The notes beneath the pieces were generated by a model. It made no database searches and was not told where the DNA came from. It was given only the letters and a program-made list of their open reading frames with translations. The position numbers were made by a program, and so were the translations under genes. Source: Calycina herbarum (taxonomy: Eukaryota; Ascomycota; Leotiomycetes; Helotiales; Pezizellaceae). Taken from it: a DNA stretch of 64,000 bases. Where the stretch lies: positions 124,001-188,000 of the forward strand of contig LLEY01000019.1 in the NCBI GenBank assembly GCA_001414485.1. The letters run 5' to 3'. Shown piece by piece: positions 10,919 through 20,388 of the stretch (positions are counted from its first letter, which is position 1; each line of letters begins with the position of its first letter).

Positions 10919-13000
10919 TTTTAGATATCTTGAGAGGAGGGACTTGAATTTTTTGAATTAGATGTAGCTGCTATAGTGCATAATCTTTGTGTAAAGTATA
11001 GAATCTAGAGATATGCAGACCGAGCATGTTAGTACCAAGCGTGAATTAAAAAAAAAGATCGAAGGCTTATGGACTTGGCCCCTTTTTGTTAAGCGAAACT
11101 TGGCTCACAACTGGAGTATAATAAAAGCGAGAAGGGGGAGTTTTTTGAAATTTACATTTTTCTTAAATATTGTCCCAAAAATTTGAAAAAGATTGTCTTC
11201 GTCTATTAAACCATCTAGATTTGTGTTTTGGAATGTGGAAGAATCTACCCACGGTGATGCTCGAGCCGGAGTGCGACTTAAAAGTTAGCATTTCATATGA
11301 TCAAAATAACCGAGCAGTGTATTTAACGCGCCAGTCCACCAGCATGAAATCGCTCAGTGTCTTCAGGTTTGAGTGAAGCAGGGCAATTTGGGTGGCATGT
11401 CATCGTCAGAGAATCAATCCCAAATTCACCCAAAGGCCGACTGGCCGGTGTACCCCAAGGCCTCGGGAAAGTTTGCCAGATTCAAGTCCCCCAGATAGGT
11501 AGTTCCCCAGATTCCCCAGATTCTGTTGTGATAAGCTTGGCATAGAAGTGGTAAATCAACCCCACCTCTTCCCACTCACCCGAGCACTTTGAGAGGCACT
11601 CCCATTATATCCCATCTGATGGACACCGACCAAGATCATGTTGTACGGCCCGCGATGGCGGAGCGTCGGCGGATTCGGCTTTTGGGACGCCGCGATGATT
11701 ATTCTCGGGAGCTTGACCGGTCACTCACAGCAAAGCAAAATGCTCCTCGTAATCCACACAACTGTGTAAATTCGAACCAGGTGGCAATCTCGGTGGCTTC
11801 TCAAAGGTATGGGTATGCGACAACTCGGGCCAAAGACAGTGGCATTGGGCGTGTTTTGACCTGGCTCACCCGTGCAAGGGGTGATCACGTTCTGGAGCGC
11901 CGGTCTTCTTCTCGGCCCAGCTTATAGAAGTTTGATGGATTATACGAAGGATAATGGCTAGCAAGCATCTCGCTATGGTCTAGCTGGGTTGTGTTTTGTA
12001 GCGGCATTGGGTAGTTCACTGGAAGAAGTGGTAGTCGAACTTTTATGCACGAAAAATGCTAGAATTATAAGAGTGTATAACAAATACCTGGGTTCGCGAT
12101 GGTCATTAAAAGTGGCCAACTTTCTAGGGTAATTTAAATAACTTATCCTAGGTAGTAATCACACTTTTGGGTATTAACCAAGTTCCAAAGAAGTGTAGTA
12201 GTCAAACAAGAGGTTACTTATTTACTCCCCCCTTTTAATGTTACAGCGAGCTAGTTGACTTACTTTGTTGGAGCTACAATTGGAGACACACAAACTACCT
12301 ATTGATGAAAAATGGAATCCTTTATAAGCATAATAAATTGGAGTGGATAACTCAGAGTCGTAACTGTTCATCACACAAAAAAGGCCTGTTTTGTGAGGCC
12401 CTGCACATAGCCAAGTTATGCAGTTTATGTACAGCTTAGACGATGCTTCAAAATCACTGCTTAAACTTACAAAGAAAACATGCGAATTCTTAAACACGTT
12501 ATCGAATAAAGTTCATGAGTCAAACAAGACAATAGGATGATGCTATGACTATGCAAAACCGCGATTCCGATACCGCTTCTCCTTGAAATTGTGGTGTGTC
12601 TTCCAGCTTTGAAAAATCCGAGATCCACCAAAACCACTTTTCTCAAGTCTAGCCTCTGTAGTTTCCTACACGACGCGCACCCTGGTACGTCAAAACTCAA
12701 GGGGTTGAGTCTTGGTCAAACAAGGAAGCGTGAATTGATGTTCCTGAGTGGTTGAGAGGGTTGTGGGTCCGATTTCCAGCCTCTTCATTGCGCGCGAACC
12801 GACAGGGGTACGACGCGACTTTGGGAAAAACATGGAGTCACGTGCAAGCTCCGACGCGATTTCTTCAGTGCTTTTAAGTGCCTGCTGTTCCTCTTCTTGC
12901 AATCCATCAACACACACCACATCTTTCTACCACTCTACCTCCTCTCCTCAATTGATCCCACCATACACAAACACCACCTCTACATATTCTGTTGATCACC
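10919..13000. other. Long intergenic region
   Basis: About 2.1 kb with no supported gene. The part from ~11000 to ~12500 is AT-rich in places and holds only short, family-less ORFs (the largest ~110 codons at 11589). The last ~350 bases are the RNR2 promoter and 5' UTR, ending in a CT/CA-rich leader. Confidence 0.55.
12813..12859. promoter_or_regulatory. Two MCB-like boxes (ACGCGA) and an E-box upstream of RNR2
   Basis: ACGCGA occurs at 12813-12818 and again at 12854-12859, with CACGTG at 12839-12844 between them, about 140-190 bases before the RNR2 start. ACGCGW elements are bound by the MBF (Swi6/Mbp1-type) G1/S factor in yeasts, and RNR genes are classical targets. The motifs are seen directly; use by MBF here is inference. 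Confidence 0.5.
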
Positions 13001-14520
13001 ATGACTAGCCAGGTTACTCCTTCCAAGGCAGTAAGTTCCTCCAGGCCACCGATTTCTCTTTGTCCCGCCAAGTCCAGTCGCGTCTTTATACAACACTAAC
13101 TTTGATTTCTTTAGACTGCCTCTGCCATTGAGAACCTCAAGATGACCTCACCAGTTAAGAAGCTCGACTTTGGCTCTGCCGACAAGGAGAACAACCCTAA
13201 CGCGTCTGCTACGGAACAATCGGTTGTCAAGTCCACCCCACCATACACACAATCTGCCACCTCTAGAGAAGTCCAGGAGCTCAAGGCATTGCTCGCACAA
13301 AGCCAGGCCAAGATTGAGGAGCTCACACAAAAGAACAAGCAAGATGAGCTAGCTCTTGTTGTTCCAACCATCAAGCCAGAGGAGGCTGATGAGCCACTTC
13401 TCCAAGACAACCCAAACCGATTTGTTGTCTTCCCAATCAAGTACCACGAGGTAAGTCGCGATCCAAAACGCGTAGCATAGCGTGTAGAGTGGTTTCTAAC
13501 ATCTCATGGTTAGATCTGGCAAATGTACAAGAAGGCCGAAGCTTCATTCTGGACTGCCGAGGAGATTGATCTATCCAAGGATCTCCACGACTGGAACAAC
13601 AAGCTCAACGATGACGAGCGTTACTTCATCTCCCACGTCCTCGCTTTCTTCGCTGCCTCTGACGGAATTGTCAACGAAAACCTCCTCGAGCGCTTCAGCA
13701 GTGAAGTCCAAATCCCAGAGGCCCGATTCTTCTACGGTTTCCAAATCATGATGGAGAACATCCACTCTGAGACATACTCCCTCCTCATAGATACCTATAT
13801 CATGGAGCAAGCACAAAAGACCTACCTCTTCAATGCCATTGAGACCAGTAAGATTTATCAATTGCCCGTTGCCCATCAATTTAAACTAACGCGTTATTAG
13901 TTCCTTGCATCAAGAAGAAGGCCGACTGGGCTGTCCGATGGATCCAAGACAAGGAGTCCACCTTTGCCCAACGTCTTGTTGCCTTCGCCGCTGTTGAGGG
14001 TATCTTCTTCAGTGGCTCTTTCGCCTCCATCTTCTGGTTGAAGAAGCGTGGCCTCATGGCTGGTCTTACCTTCTCCAACGAGTTGATCTCCCGTGACGAG
14101 GGTCTGCACACTGACTTCGCATGCCTTCTCTTCTCCCACTTGAAGCATCGCCCAAGCAAGGCAGCAGTCCAGGCCGTCATCACCGAGGCTGTTGAGATTG
14201 AGCAAGAGTTCTTGACTGAGGCTCTTCCTTGTGCTCTTCTCGGCATGAACGCCAACTTGATGAAGCAATACATTGAGTTCGTCGCTGATCGTCTCCTCCT
14301 TTCCCTCGGCAATGAGAAGGTTTACAAGGTTACCAACCCATTCGACTTTATGGAGAACATCTCTCTTGCCGGAAAGACCAACTTCTTTGAAAAGCGTGTC
14401 GCTGATTACCAAAAGGCCGGTGTCATGGCTGGTACCCAAAAGAAGCACGAGGACACAGACGCACAAACCGAGGCCAAGGCAGAGAGCGGAGGTAACTTCA
14501 ACTTTGATGAAGACTTCTAG
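13001..14520 (+). CDS. rnr2: Ribonucleoside-diphosphate reductase small subunit (class Ia R2)
   Basis: The R2 subunit houses the diferric-tyrosyl radical used by R1 to reduce NDPs to dNDPs. Four exons (13001-13030, 13115-13450, 13514-13847, 13901-14520) give 439 residues. The iron ligands are in place: Asp in [12 protein letters not shown], Glu and His in MMENIHSE, then Glu in [10 protein letters not shown], and Glu and His in [12 protein letters not shown]. The C-terminal tail ends in NFNFDEDF, the acidic peptide that docks on R1. An N-terminal ~90-residue extension contains a coiled-coil-like stretch and KENN, resembling degron-type KEN boxes; that last point is inference. The first exon is only 10 codons. 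Upstream MCB-like boxes suggest S-phase induction. Confidence 0.96.
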
Positions 14521-15306
14521 ATGATGAATTGGTTCTTGGGTCTTTGATTTGTTTGTTTATTGGCGTTCTGGATTACCCATTTGTACATTGCTGCATGGCA
14601 CATCTTTCTCTTCTCATACAAAATCGTTGCATAGATGGCGAGGTCGTCGGGTGCAAACGTATGGGCAATTATTGTACAGGACAGGCTTTACTGTGGAGTG
14701 GTGGCGTTGGAGGAGCATATTCCAGGGTTGGGCAGGCATGGGTGATGGGATAGGATAATGAATCACCTCCATATTTGGTAGAGCAGAAATGAGAATGATA
14801 CTTAATAAAAATCCTCCTGTCCCTTGGTTAAGTGATTGTTGACTTTGATGCTGTTCCCTAGAATGGACTTGGTGTTCTTGGCCTGGGGCTAACTTGGTAG
14901 TGGCTCAGGACGGCTTCACTTGAACACCACCCTGAGGGACGCCAGATTGCGACATGCAACAAAACTTTCGGGTACTCTAAGTACCCTGAGCAAAACCCCC
15001 CTCGCAGCTATTTTTAAAAATTTCCCTACAACACAAAATTGTGCGAGTTATTTGAAAGGAGTATTCTTCATGGCTCGTAAATTAACAGCACAGATGCGCT
15101 ATGCTCTCTCTATGGAAAATGTGATTTCCGGAACGCCAATTCCAATGCTTCTTTTGGTGTGATCGCAAATATCCCCATGGCGCATGAGATGCTCTCCCTT
15201 CTCCATATATGCCATCCATTTCACATCCATACCATCCATTTCCTTCCACGACTTCCCAATCATCCTCTCCACACCAAACGTAGACCTGCAAACCAACCCC
15301 TCACAT
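14521..15306. other. Intergenic, convergent 3' regions of RNR2 and SRP9/21
   Basis: 786 bases with only shadow ORFs. Likely 3' UTRs; no structured RNA recognised. Confidence 0.5.
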
Positions 15307-15835
15307 TCATTTCTTCCCCTTCTTCTTGCCCTTCTTCCCGCCCACCGCTCCGCCAGCCCCAGTATTCTTCCCAACAGCAGCAACAGGCGTCTCCGTCGGC
15401 GTCTCAACAGCAGGTACCTCCTCCTTCACGACATCTTCCTCCTTCTGCTCTGATAGGCCTGCCATGGGTCTGGCTAGTCGTCCGAGGATCTGTATTAGGC
15501 GTCCGACCTCGGCGGCTTTATTGGTGCTGTATTTTAATGTTGTGCCTGATGTTGGATCGTAGGTTTTCAGTGTTAGGACTGCGGTTGGTGCTGCTGGTGT
15601 TGTCGTGGAGGGGGTTGTGGTTGGAGGGGTAGGTTTAGGTTTTGATTTGGGGTTGGTGGTTGATTTTGCGAGGGGGTTTGGGTGGCAGGGGAGGGTGTAT
15701 TTTGTTGTTATTCTGGTCTTGGGGGGTGTTAGATTTTGGGTTTGATGGGTTTGGGGGACGTACGGTGGAGGGGCGGGCTTGAAGGAGGAGAGTGGATTGC
15801 TGCAGCCATGATTGCGCTGTTTCTAAGGTCGGCAT
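15307..15835 (-). CDS. srp9: Signal recognition particle SRP9/SRP21 family protein
   Basis: Two exons (15835-15764 and 15717-15307) encode 160 residues. MPTLETAQSWLQQSTLLLQA followed by ARPSTTRITTKYTLP, made by splicing after Thr24, matches the start of the SRP9-21 fold, and LTLKTYDPTSGTTLKY with AAEVGRLIQILGRLA matches its second half. Between them is a ~30-residue Pro/Thr/Lys insertion, and the C-terminus ends in a lysine-rich GKKGKKKGKK tail. The protein binds the Alu domain of SRP RNA with SRP14 and delays elongation during co-translational targeting to the ER. Fungal members (SRP21 type) are usually longer than animal SRP9, as here. The intron is short (46 nt) with CTAAC upstream of AAG. 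Confidence 0.86.
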
Positions 15836-15986
15836 TTTGTTGTTATCGTTCGTGATCGCGCGCGGGTATTAAATTGCGGTGTTCAACTCGGTCGGACGGT
15901 AGAAAGTAGTTGTGGTTGAGGAGTGGTTGTGTGTCTGAGTTAGGCTGTGGTGGGGGAAATGTTTACGAGCTAAGCTGGGGCTGGGG

Positions 15987-16735
15987 TCAAATGTGGGGCG
16001 AACTTTCAAGCGAGTTTCTGGGGAGCCCTTTCTTCCACTTCACCAGAACAACACTTCAAAGCTGTATCACGAAAACTTCTTTACGATACTTTTCACCTTG
16101 GGAAACAATGGGTTCATATTGTCATTTTCATTGACTTATTCAAGCCCCCACAATTGGTTCCATATGCCATGACAGCAGGAGCTTTTCTTGTATCACCACA
16201 GTAAATGGTCATTGCATCCCAACGCAATCTAAGTCTAGTACATACTTTCTCCAACAGAAATATGTTTTGCATTTAGGGTAGGCTTGATAAGATGATACCC
16301 ATATTGGCCTATAATTTTTCAACAATTATACCTTCAGGCTTATCAACACTTGAGCTGGAATGTAGCACTTTCTTAGGGTTGAGGACCATTCCATAGTATC
16401 TCAAATGATTGAGAAACTTGAACGTCGGGAACTCTTTTTAATAAACCTAATTATTATAACTACTCTTGAATAATTGACTTAGGCAGATGTTGTTTAAATA
16501 AGTACCTAGTGCCAATTATATTATATATCTTAACGGATCTGAGAACTTTCCTTAAACAGCTTGATTATTCTATATATTCTTGAACAATAGAATTTAATAA
16601 CTATGTCAATTGGGTGTCAACTGTCTAAACTCATTGCGACAAGCTAGCTAGAACCTGTCAAATGTAGGTGGAACTTGCAAGCGAGTTTTTAGGGTTTGGT
16701 TTCTTTCACTTCATTGTACAACACCTCAACAGTGC
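15987..16735. repeat. Imperfect dispersed duplication
   Basis: A segment near 15987-16065 (CAAATGTGGGGCGAAC, then AAGCGAGTTTCTG and a TTTCTTCCACTTCA-like stretch) recurs about 670 bases downstream near 16657-16735 with mostly transition differences (for example AAGCGAGTTTTTA). Only the outer copies are alike; the sequence between is different. Confidence 0.55.
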
Positions 16736-16867
16736 GAGGTAGCAATGACTGTATATTGAAACAAAAGGCACTTCCAAACCATCATTTAAGACTTCAGTGA
16801 ACAGCAAGATTAGTTTTTCGTTTGTTTGTTACTAGGTGCGATACTTGCGGTTCTGGTCTACTTTTAA

Positions 16868-17504
16868 GGCCTGTTTGGCTCGCTTTTTTCCAATTTGATT
16901 CAGGCCTCTATTCGTCCGAATAACTCTAGTGCGGACTAATCTATTAGCATCATTATTTATATTCGATTCACTGAATCGTGCATAATCTTGCTTGGCTTAT
17001 TTTACTCAGTAAAAATCATAATAAAAGTATGAAACTTGCAATAACTATTTACAGGGAGTAGCACTACGTGCCGAGTAAACTACTGTCTATATAATAAATA
17101 CCTCTAATGTAATTCATCTCTCGCTGTTGCTGGCCTATGAAGATGAGGAAAAAGCTGGGTATCTAGTAAGTTAACAAGATTTACATATAGAAAACAAGGA
17201 TATTGTTACTACCGTTGTGTATTAATTACACTATAGGGTGGGTATTTTTGACACCATAGTAGGCTGCGGGGGTCGTATTTGAATAGAGGCTCTGTTCATG
17301 AATACGTACTTTGAGACGTATTTGTGAATAGGGCACTTGTGTATGGGATATTCACTATTAGTATGCCAAGAGTCTACTTGGCAACGAATAGAGCTCTATT
17401 AAGCTGAACGATTCTCAGAATTAAAGGCTCTATTCAATTCGAGAGGAAATTATGCAATTTTGTATGGAGATTCGCGAATAATCTCTACGAGCCAAATAGG
17501 CCCG
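16868..17504. mobile_element. Putative non-autonomous TIR element (MITE-like)
   Basis: The left end reads GGCCTGTTTGGCTCG at 16868-16882. The right end, 17489-17503, reads CGAGCCAAATAGGCC, which is its reverse complement with one mismatch. Subterminal CTCTATTC motifs are also repeated inside. The ~640 bp between have no ORF. No clear target-site duplication is visible, so the class is unknown. Confidence 0.45.
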
Positions 17505-17595
17505 AAGTTATTATTCACTTATTATAGAACTGACCAGTTCTGTCTAGATATACACTATGATAGCTATGAAAAAGACTTTGTTCAACTAACTTGTT

Positions 17596-17925
17596 TAAGT
17601 TAGTTCTCTGTTATCAAAAACCCCAGAACATTAATTGATTCACATTATTAACCTAAGCCTTTTTGAACAATATAATATAATAGTTAAAGTTACTAGACGT
17701 ACTCAGTTCTCTCCGTTTTTAAAAACCTTAGAACGTTAATTATTTTACACTAATAACCCAAGTTTTTTTGAACAATACAATGTAAAAGTCAAATTTACTA
17801 GATTTAATACTAAATACTTTGTTCTCTCTGTTATCAAATAACTTAGAACGTTAATTAACTTGTACTAATAACCTAAGCTCTTTTGAATAATAAAATGTAA
17901 TAGTCAAAGTTACTAGACAGTTTAA
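17596..17925. repeat. Three tandem degenerate ~110-bp repeats
   Basis: Three successive units share the order TTCTCT, AGAACRTTAATT, ACTAATAACC and TTTTGAAYAATA followed by TTACTAGA. The anchor GAACAA/GAATAA falls at 17665, 17770 and 17885, so the units are 105 and 115 bp apart. Most differences between units are C/T or G/A changes. Related diverged pieces occur near 16575 and 32990. Confidence 0.7.
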
Positions 17926-18071
17926 ACTGGTAACAGAATTGGTGAACAAAGCATACCAGTTTTAGCCAGCCCCATTTACTGCTAGGTCGGCCCCCTCCTT
18001 AGTATCCGATCTGATACTGGTACTTCCTCAACCTCAACACAAAGCCCTATCCAACTGTCTATTCCATCACG

Positions 18072-19064
18072 ATGTCTAACACAGAGCATAGCGATAGGTC
18101 GGTGGTCGCTGATACTGGAGTATCCCACACTCAAAGCAAAGACCAAGTAAGCCCACTCACTCCTACAAACGCCTCGGCGCAAGCTAGCTTCTGTAAGGTG
18201 GAAGATATCGTCTTTGCCATCCAACCCGCGCCAGGCGCAAACAGAAAGCTGTTCATCACCAACGACAAACTCGTCCTCCGAGCCCTCAGTGTCCAACGTC
18301 GCAAATATGAGATCAATCCCCAAGTTTTCAACTCCTTGGTCTTCGAACTCAACACCGAGAAGTCCCCAAAAGAACGCCCGCAAGCCAAATTTACGCGATT
18401 CAAACGGTTACCCCCCGAGATCAAACTCAAGATTTGGCAATTCGCAGTCGCCGGTCTGCCGACCCAAATCTTTCGAAGCACGATATACCCAGGCCTGATT
18501 CCACCGCTCCTCCAAGTTTGTGGCGATTCAAGGAGGGAGACACTCAAAGTTTACAAGAAGCTCGAGTATCCCTGGCTGGATTCGCTGGATATACACACAT
18601 TCAAAGATATCTACATCAACGAAAAATCTGATATCTACATCTTGGAATGGAGTTTCATCGATGGACTGCGATTTGCCGCGATACCACACCCTCTCTCAAC
18701 TCCAGATCACTTCAAACTTTTCACTGAAACATGTAGAAGAATTGCATTGGACATCTCGGAGGAATTCAAGGAAGGAGAGATATTTGCCCCCCGAAAGTTT
18801 AGGGCGCATATGTTATGGTTGAAGAACACCTTGCCACATGTTCGCGAGTTCATCCTCATTTGCCGCGTCAAGGGGGAATTCGAAATGCCAGGAACATTCA
18901 ATAGCGTCATTAGCGAGTACCCTTACGAGCGAGAAACATACGAAATCAATGAACACTCCTGGGATAAGTTTAAACAGATTCGACAGCTACCGGAATTCAA
19001 GGATGTGAAATGGAACCTTGTTGAATCTGTTGAGAAGGAACATTTGGCCCCGAAGAATGCATGA
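18072..19064 (+). CDS. 2EXR-domain (F-box-like) protein
   Basis: A single-exon gene of 330 residues starting MSNTEHSDRSV. Residues ~105-200 carry the 2EXR signature: FKRLPPEIKLKIWQFA, followed by IPPLLQVCGDSRRETLK and a WLDSLDIHTFKDIYIN-type segment. 2EXR proteins are expanded in Pezizomycotina, above all Leotiomycetes; the domain resembles an F-box, but a ubiquitin-ligase role is not proven. The first ~100 residues are polar without a known domain. It sits alone between two AT-rich decayed regions yet has normal codon usage and no internal stop, so it is probably functional. Confidence 0.82.
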   Translation: MSNTEHSDRSVVADTGVSHTQSKDQVSPLTPTNASAQASFCKVEDIVFAIQPAPGANRKLFITNDKLVLRALSVQRRKYEINPQVFNSLVFELNTEKSPKERPQAKFTRFKRLPPEIKLKIWQFAVAGLPTQIFRSTIYPGLIPPLLQVCGDSRRETLKVYKKLEYPWLDSLDIHTFKDIYINEKSDIYILEWSFIDGLRFAAIPHPLSTPDHFKLFTETCRRIALDISEEFKEGEIFAPRKFRAHMLWLKNTLPHVREFILICRVKGEFEMPGTFNSVISEYPYERETYEINEHSWDKFKQIRQLPEFKDVKWNLVESVEKEHLAPKNA

Positions 19065-19539
19065 AGTCTGACAAGCATATTAGGAATAGTCTCTATGCTG
19101 TATTTAGTTCTAGCGAACCGTATTTGGGGAGTGATGTGGGAACGTGAAGGAGTTGAAAAGGCAAACACTGCACTGGAGATCTGGGCTATTGGTCAAGCTT
19201 CATGAAGCTTAAAAATTGTAGCAAAATTTTGAAATGAGTTTTCTGGGTTCTGGTAAAAATGTGTAAATTTGCAAATAGGTGATCAACCACTTGAACCCAA
19301 CTAGTATTTTCCAACCTCATATTGTTCATGTCGAACAGTTGCAAGCCATCCTCTCATTTATTAATAAAAAATAGCATTTGCCAACTAAGATTAATCACTC
19401 AAGTCATTACTAGTTAGTTTTCTATCGGCTTGAATCAGTTGTGCGACAGTGGACAATAAATGCGTCGGTAAAGAGATGTAGTAATATAAATTGCTCTAAT
19501 TGATTAGAACAACTATACTATATGACTGAGTATTAGATG
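19065..19539. other. AT-rich intergenic stretch
   Basis: 475 bases after the 2EXR gene. No supported feature. Confidence 0.5.
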
Positions 19540-20243
19540 ATAAGAAACCAAAGCCCTTTGTTCCAAAAGTCTCATGTTGTCGTAACTTCGTTGATATGGC
19601 AGATACGAACTGAAGTATATACTGCCGCCGCTTTTACCTGGTGGAAAAAACGTCAGATTTCGTTCCCTTGAAAAATGGTCTTAAATTTAGAAATTAAAAT
19701 GGATGCAACTTTGATCTCTTGATATATTTCGTGAAGGAAGACCTCAAAATATGGGCACGATTTGCGAGTTTATCAGAAACGGAAGCTTTTGTCAAGTGGT
19801 ATATGGGGAACTGGCCAGAGAGAGCTGCTACAGTTGAGTGAGATACCATACCCTTGATTTTGTTGTGTAGTACATTTCTAACATCAGTATGAATAGCAAG
19901 GAATTGAATTGGCCGATTGTTCCTGGTCCCAATGGCTTTCCGGTCAAACACAAGCCCTCGGTTATCTTTCCAGAGGACACCCTGCTTATCAGGTCAAATA
20001 TTATAACCCCGATAAAGCAGAGATGTATAGGTGAGAGTGGGATCGAGATTTCTGGGCAGCAGATTGTGTATCCGACCTCGAATTTCGATCTGGTTTTGAG
20101 AAGGTGTATATTGATCTTGGTTTGCATTGGGGGGATGAATTGGTTGTTTTGATAGTGTGAATAGGGGTTGAAGATATCCTGTCGTGGAAAGCGGAATTGT
20201 GGGAGATTTACTGATCAAGTTGTGGCACTCGAACGCGTTTTGA
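19540..20243 (+). pseudogene. Decayed gene fragment with in-frame stops, family not recognised
   Basis: One plus-strand frame reads as protein from ~19540 to 19837, broken by TGA at ~19617 and TAA near 19685. Both stops sit where CGA or CAA would fit, i.e. C-to-T changes. The frame continues through two good introns, 19838-19887 (GTGAGA...CTAACATCAG) and 20104-20173 (GTGTAT...GAAG), which join in phase to exons 19888-20103 and 20174-20243. The spliced 3' part reads smoothly, for example NWPIVPGPNGFPVKHKP, PSVIFPEDTLL, GQQIVYPTSNFDL and YPVVESGIVGDLL, ending at TGA 20241-20243. No 5' start is visible. I do not recognise the family. RIP-type decay of a formerly coding gene is the best reading; a functional 3' remnant starting at an internal ATG is less likely. 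Confidence 0.5.
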
Positions 20244-20388
20244 TATTCAACTTGGGAAGTCAATTCACAAATGGGTTGAAAGAAGTTGAGTGGATTAATC
20301 TAATGCACTACCCCAAACCAGAATGCAAATATGTACCCTTGCTATCTTACAAAGACCCGTCTCATTAACCTCAGCTCCAAACACCTTT

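Larger units (their letters stand above)
15836..18071. other. AT-rich intergenic island with repeats
   Basis: Over 2.2 kb without a gene. It becomes strongly AT-rich after ~16150 and contains an imperfect duplication, a TIR-bounded element and three tandem degenerate repeat units, listed separately. The composition fits repeat-induced point mutation of old repeats. Confidence 0.6.

Noticed and set aside
11589..11927. 112-codon ORF in the OPT-RNR2 spacer
   Set aside because: Arg/Ser-rich translation without recognisable motifs or introns; probably chance.
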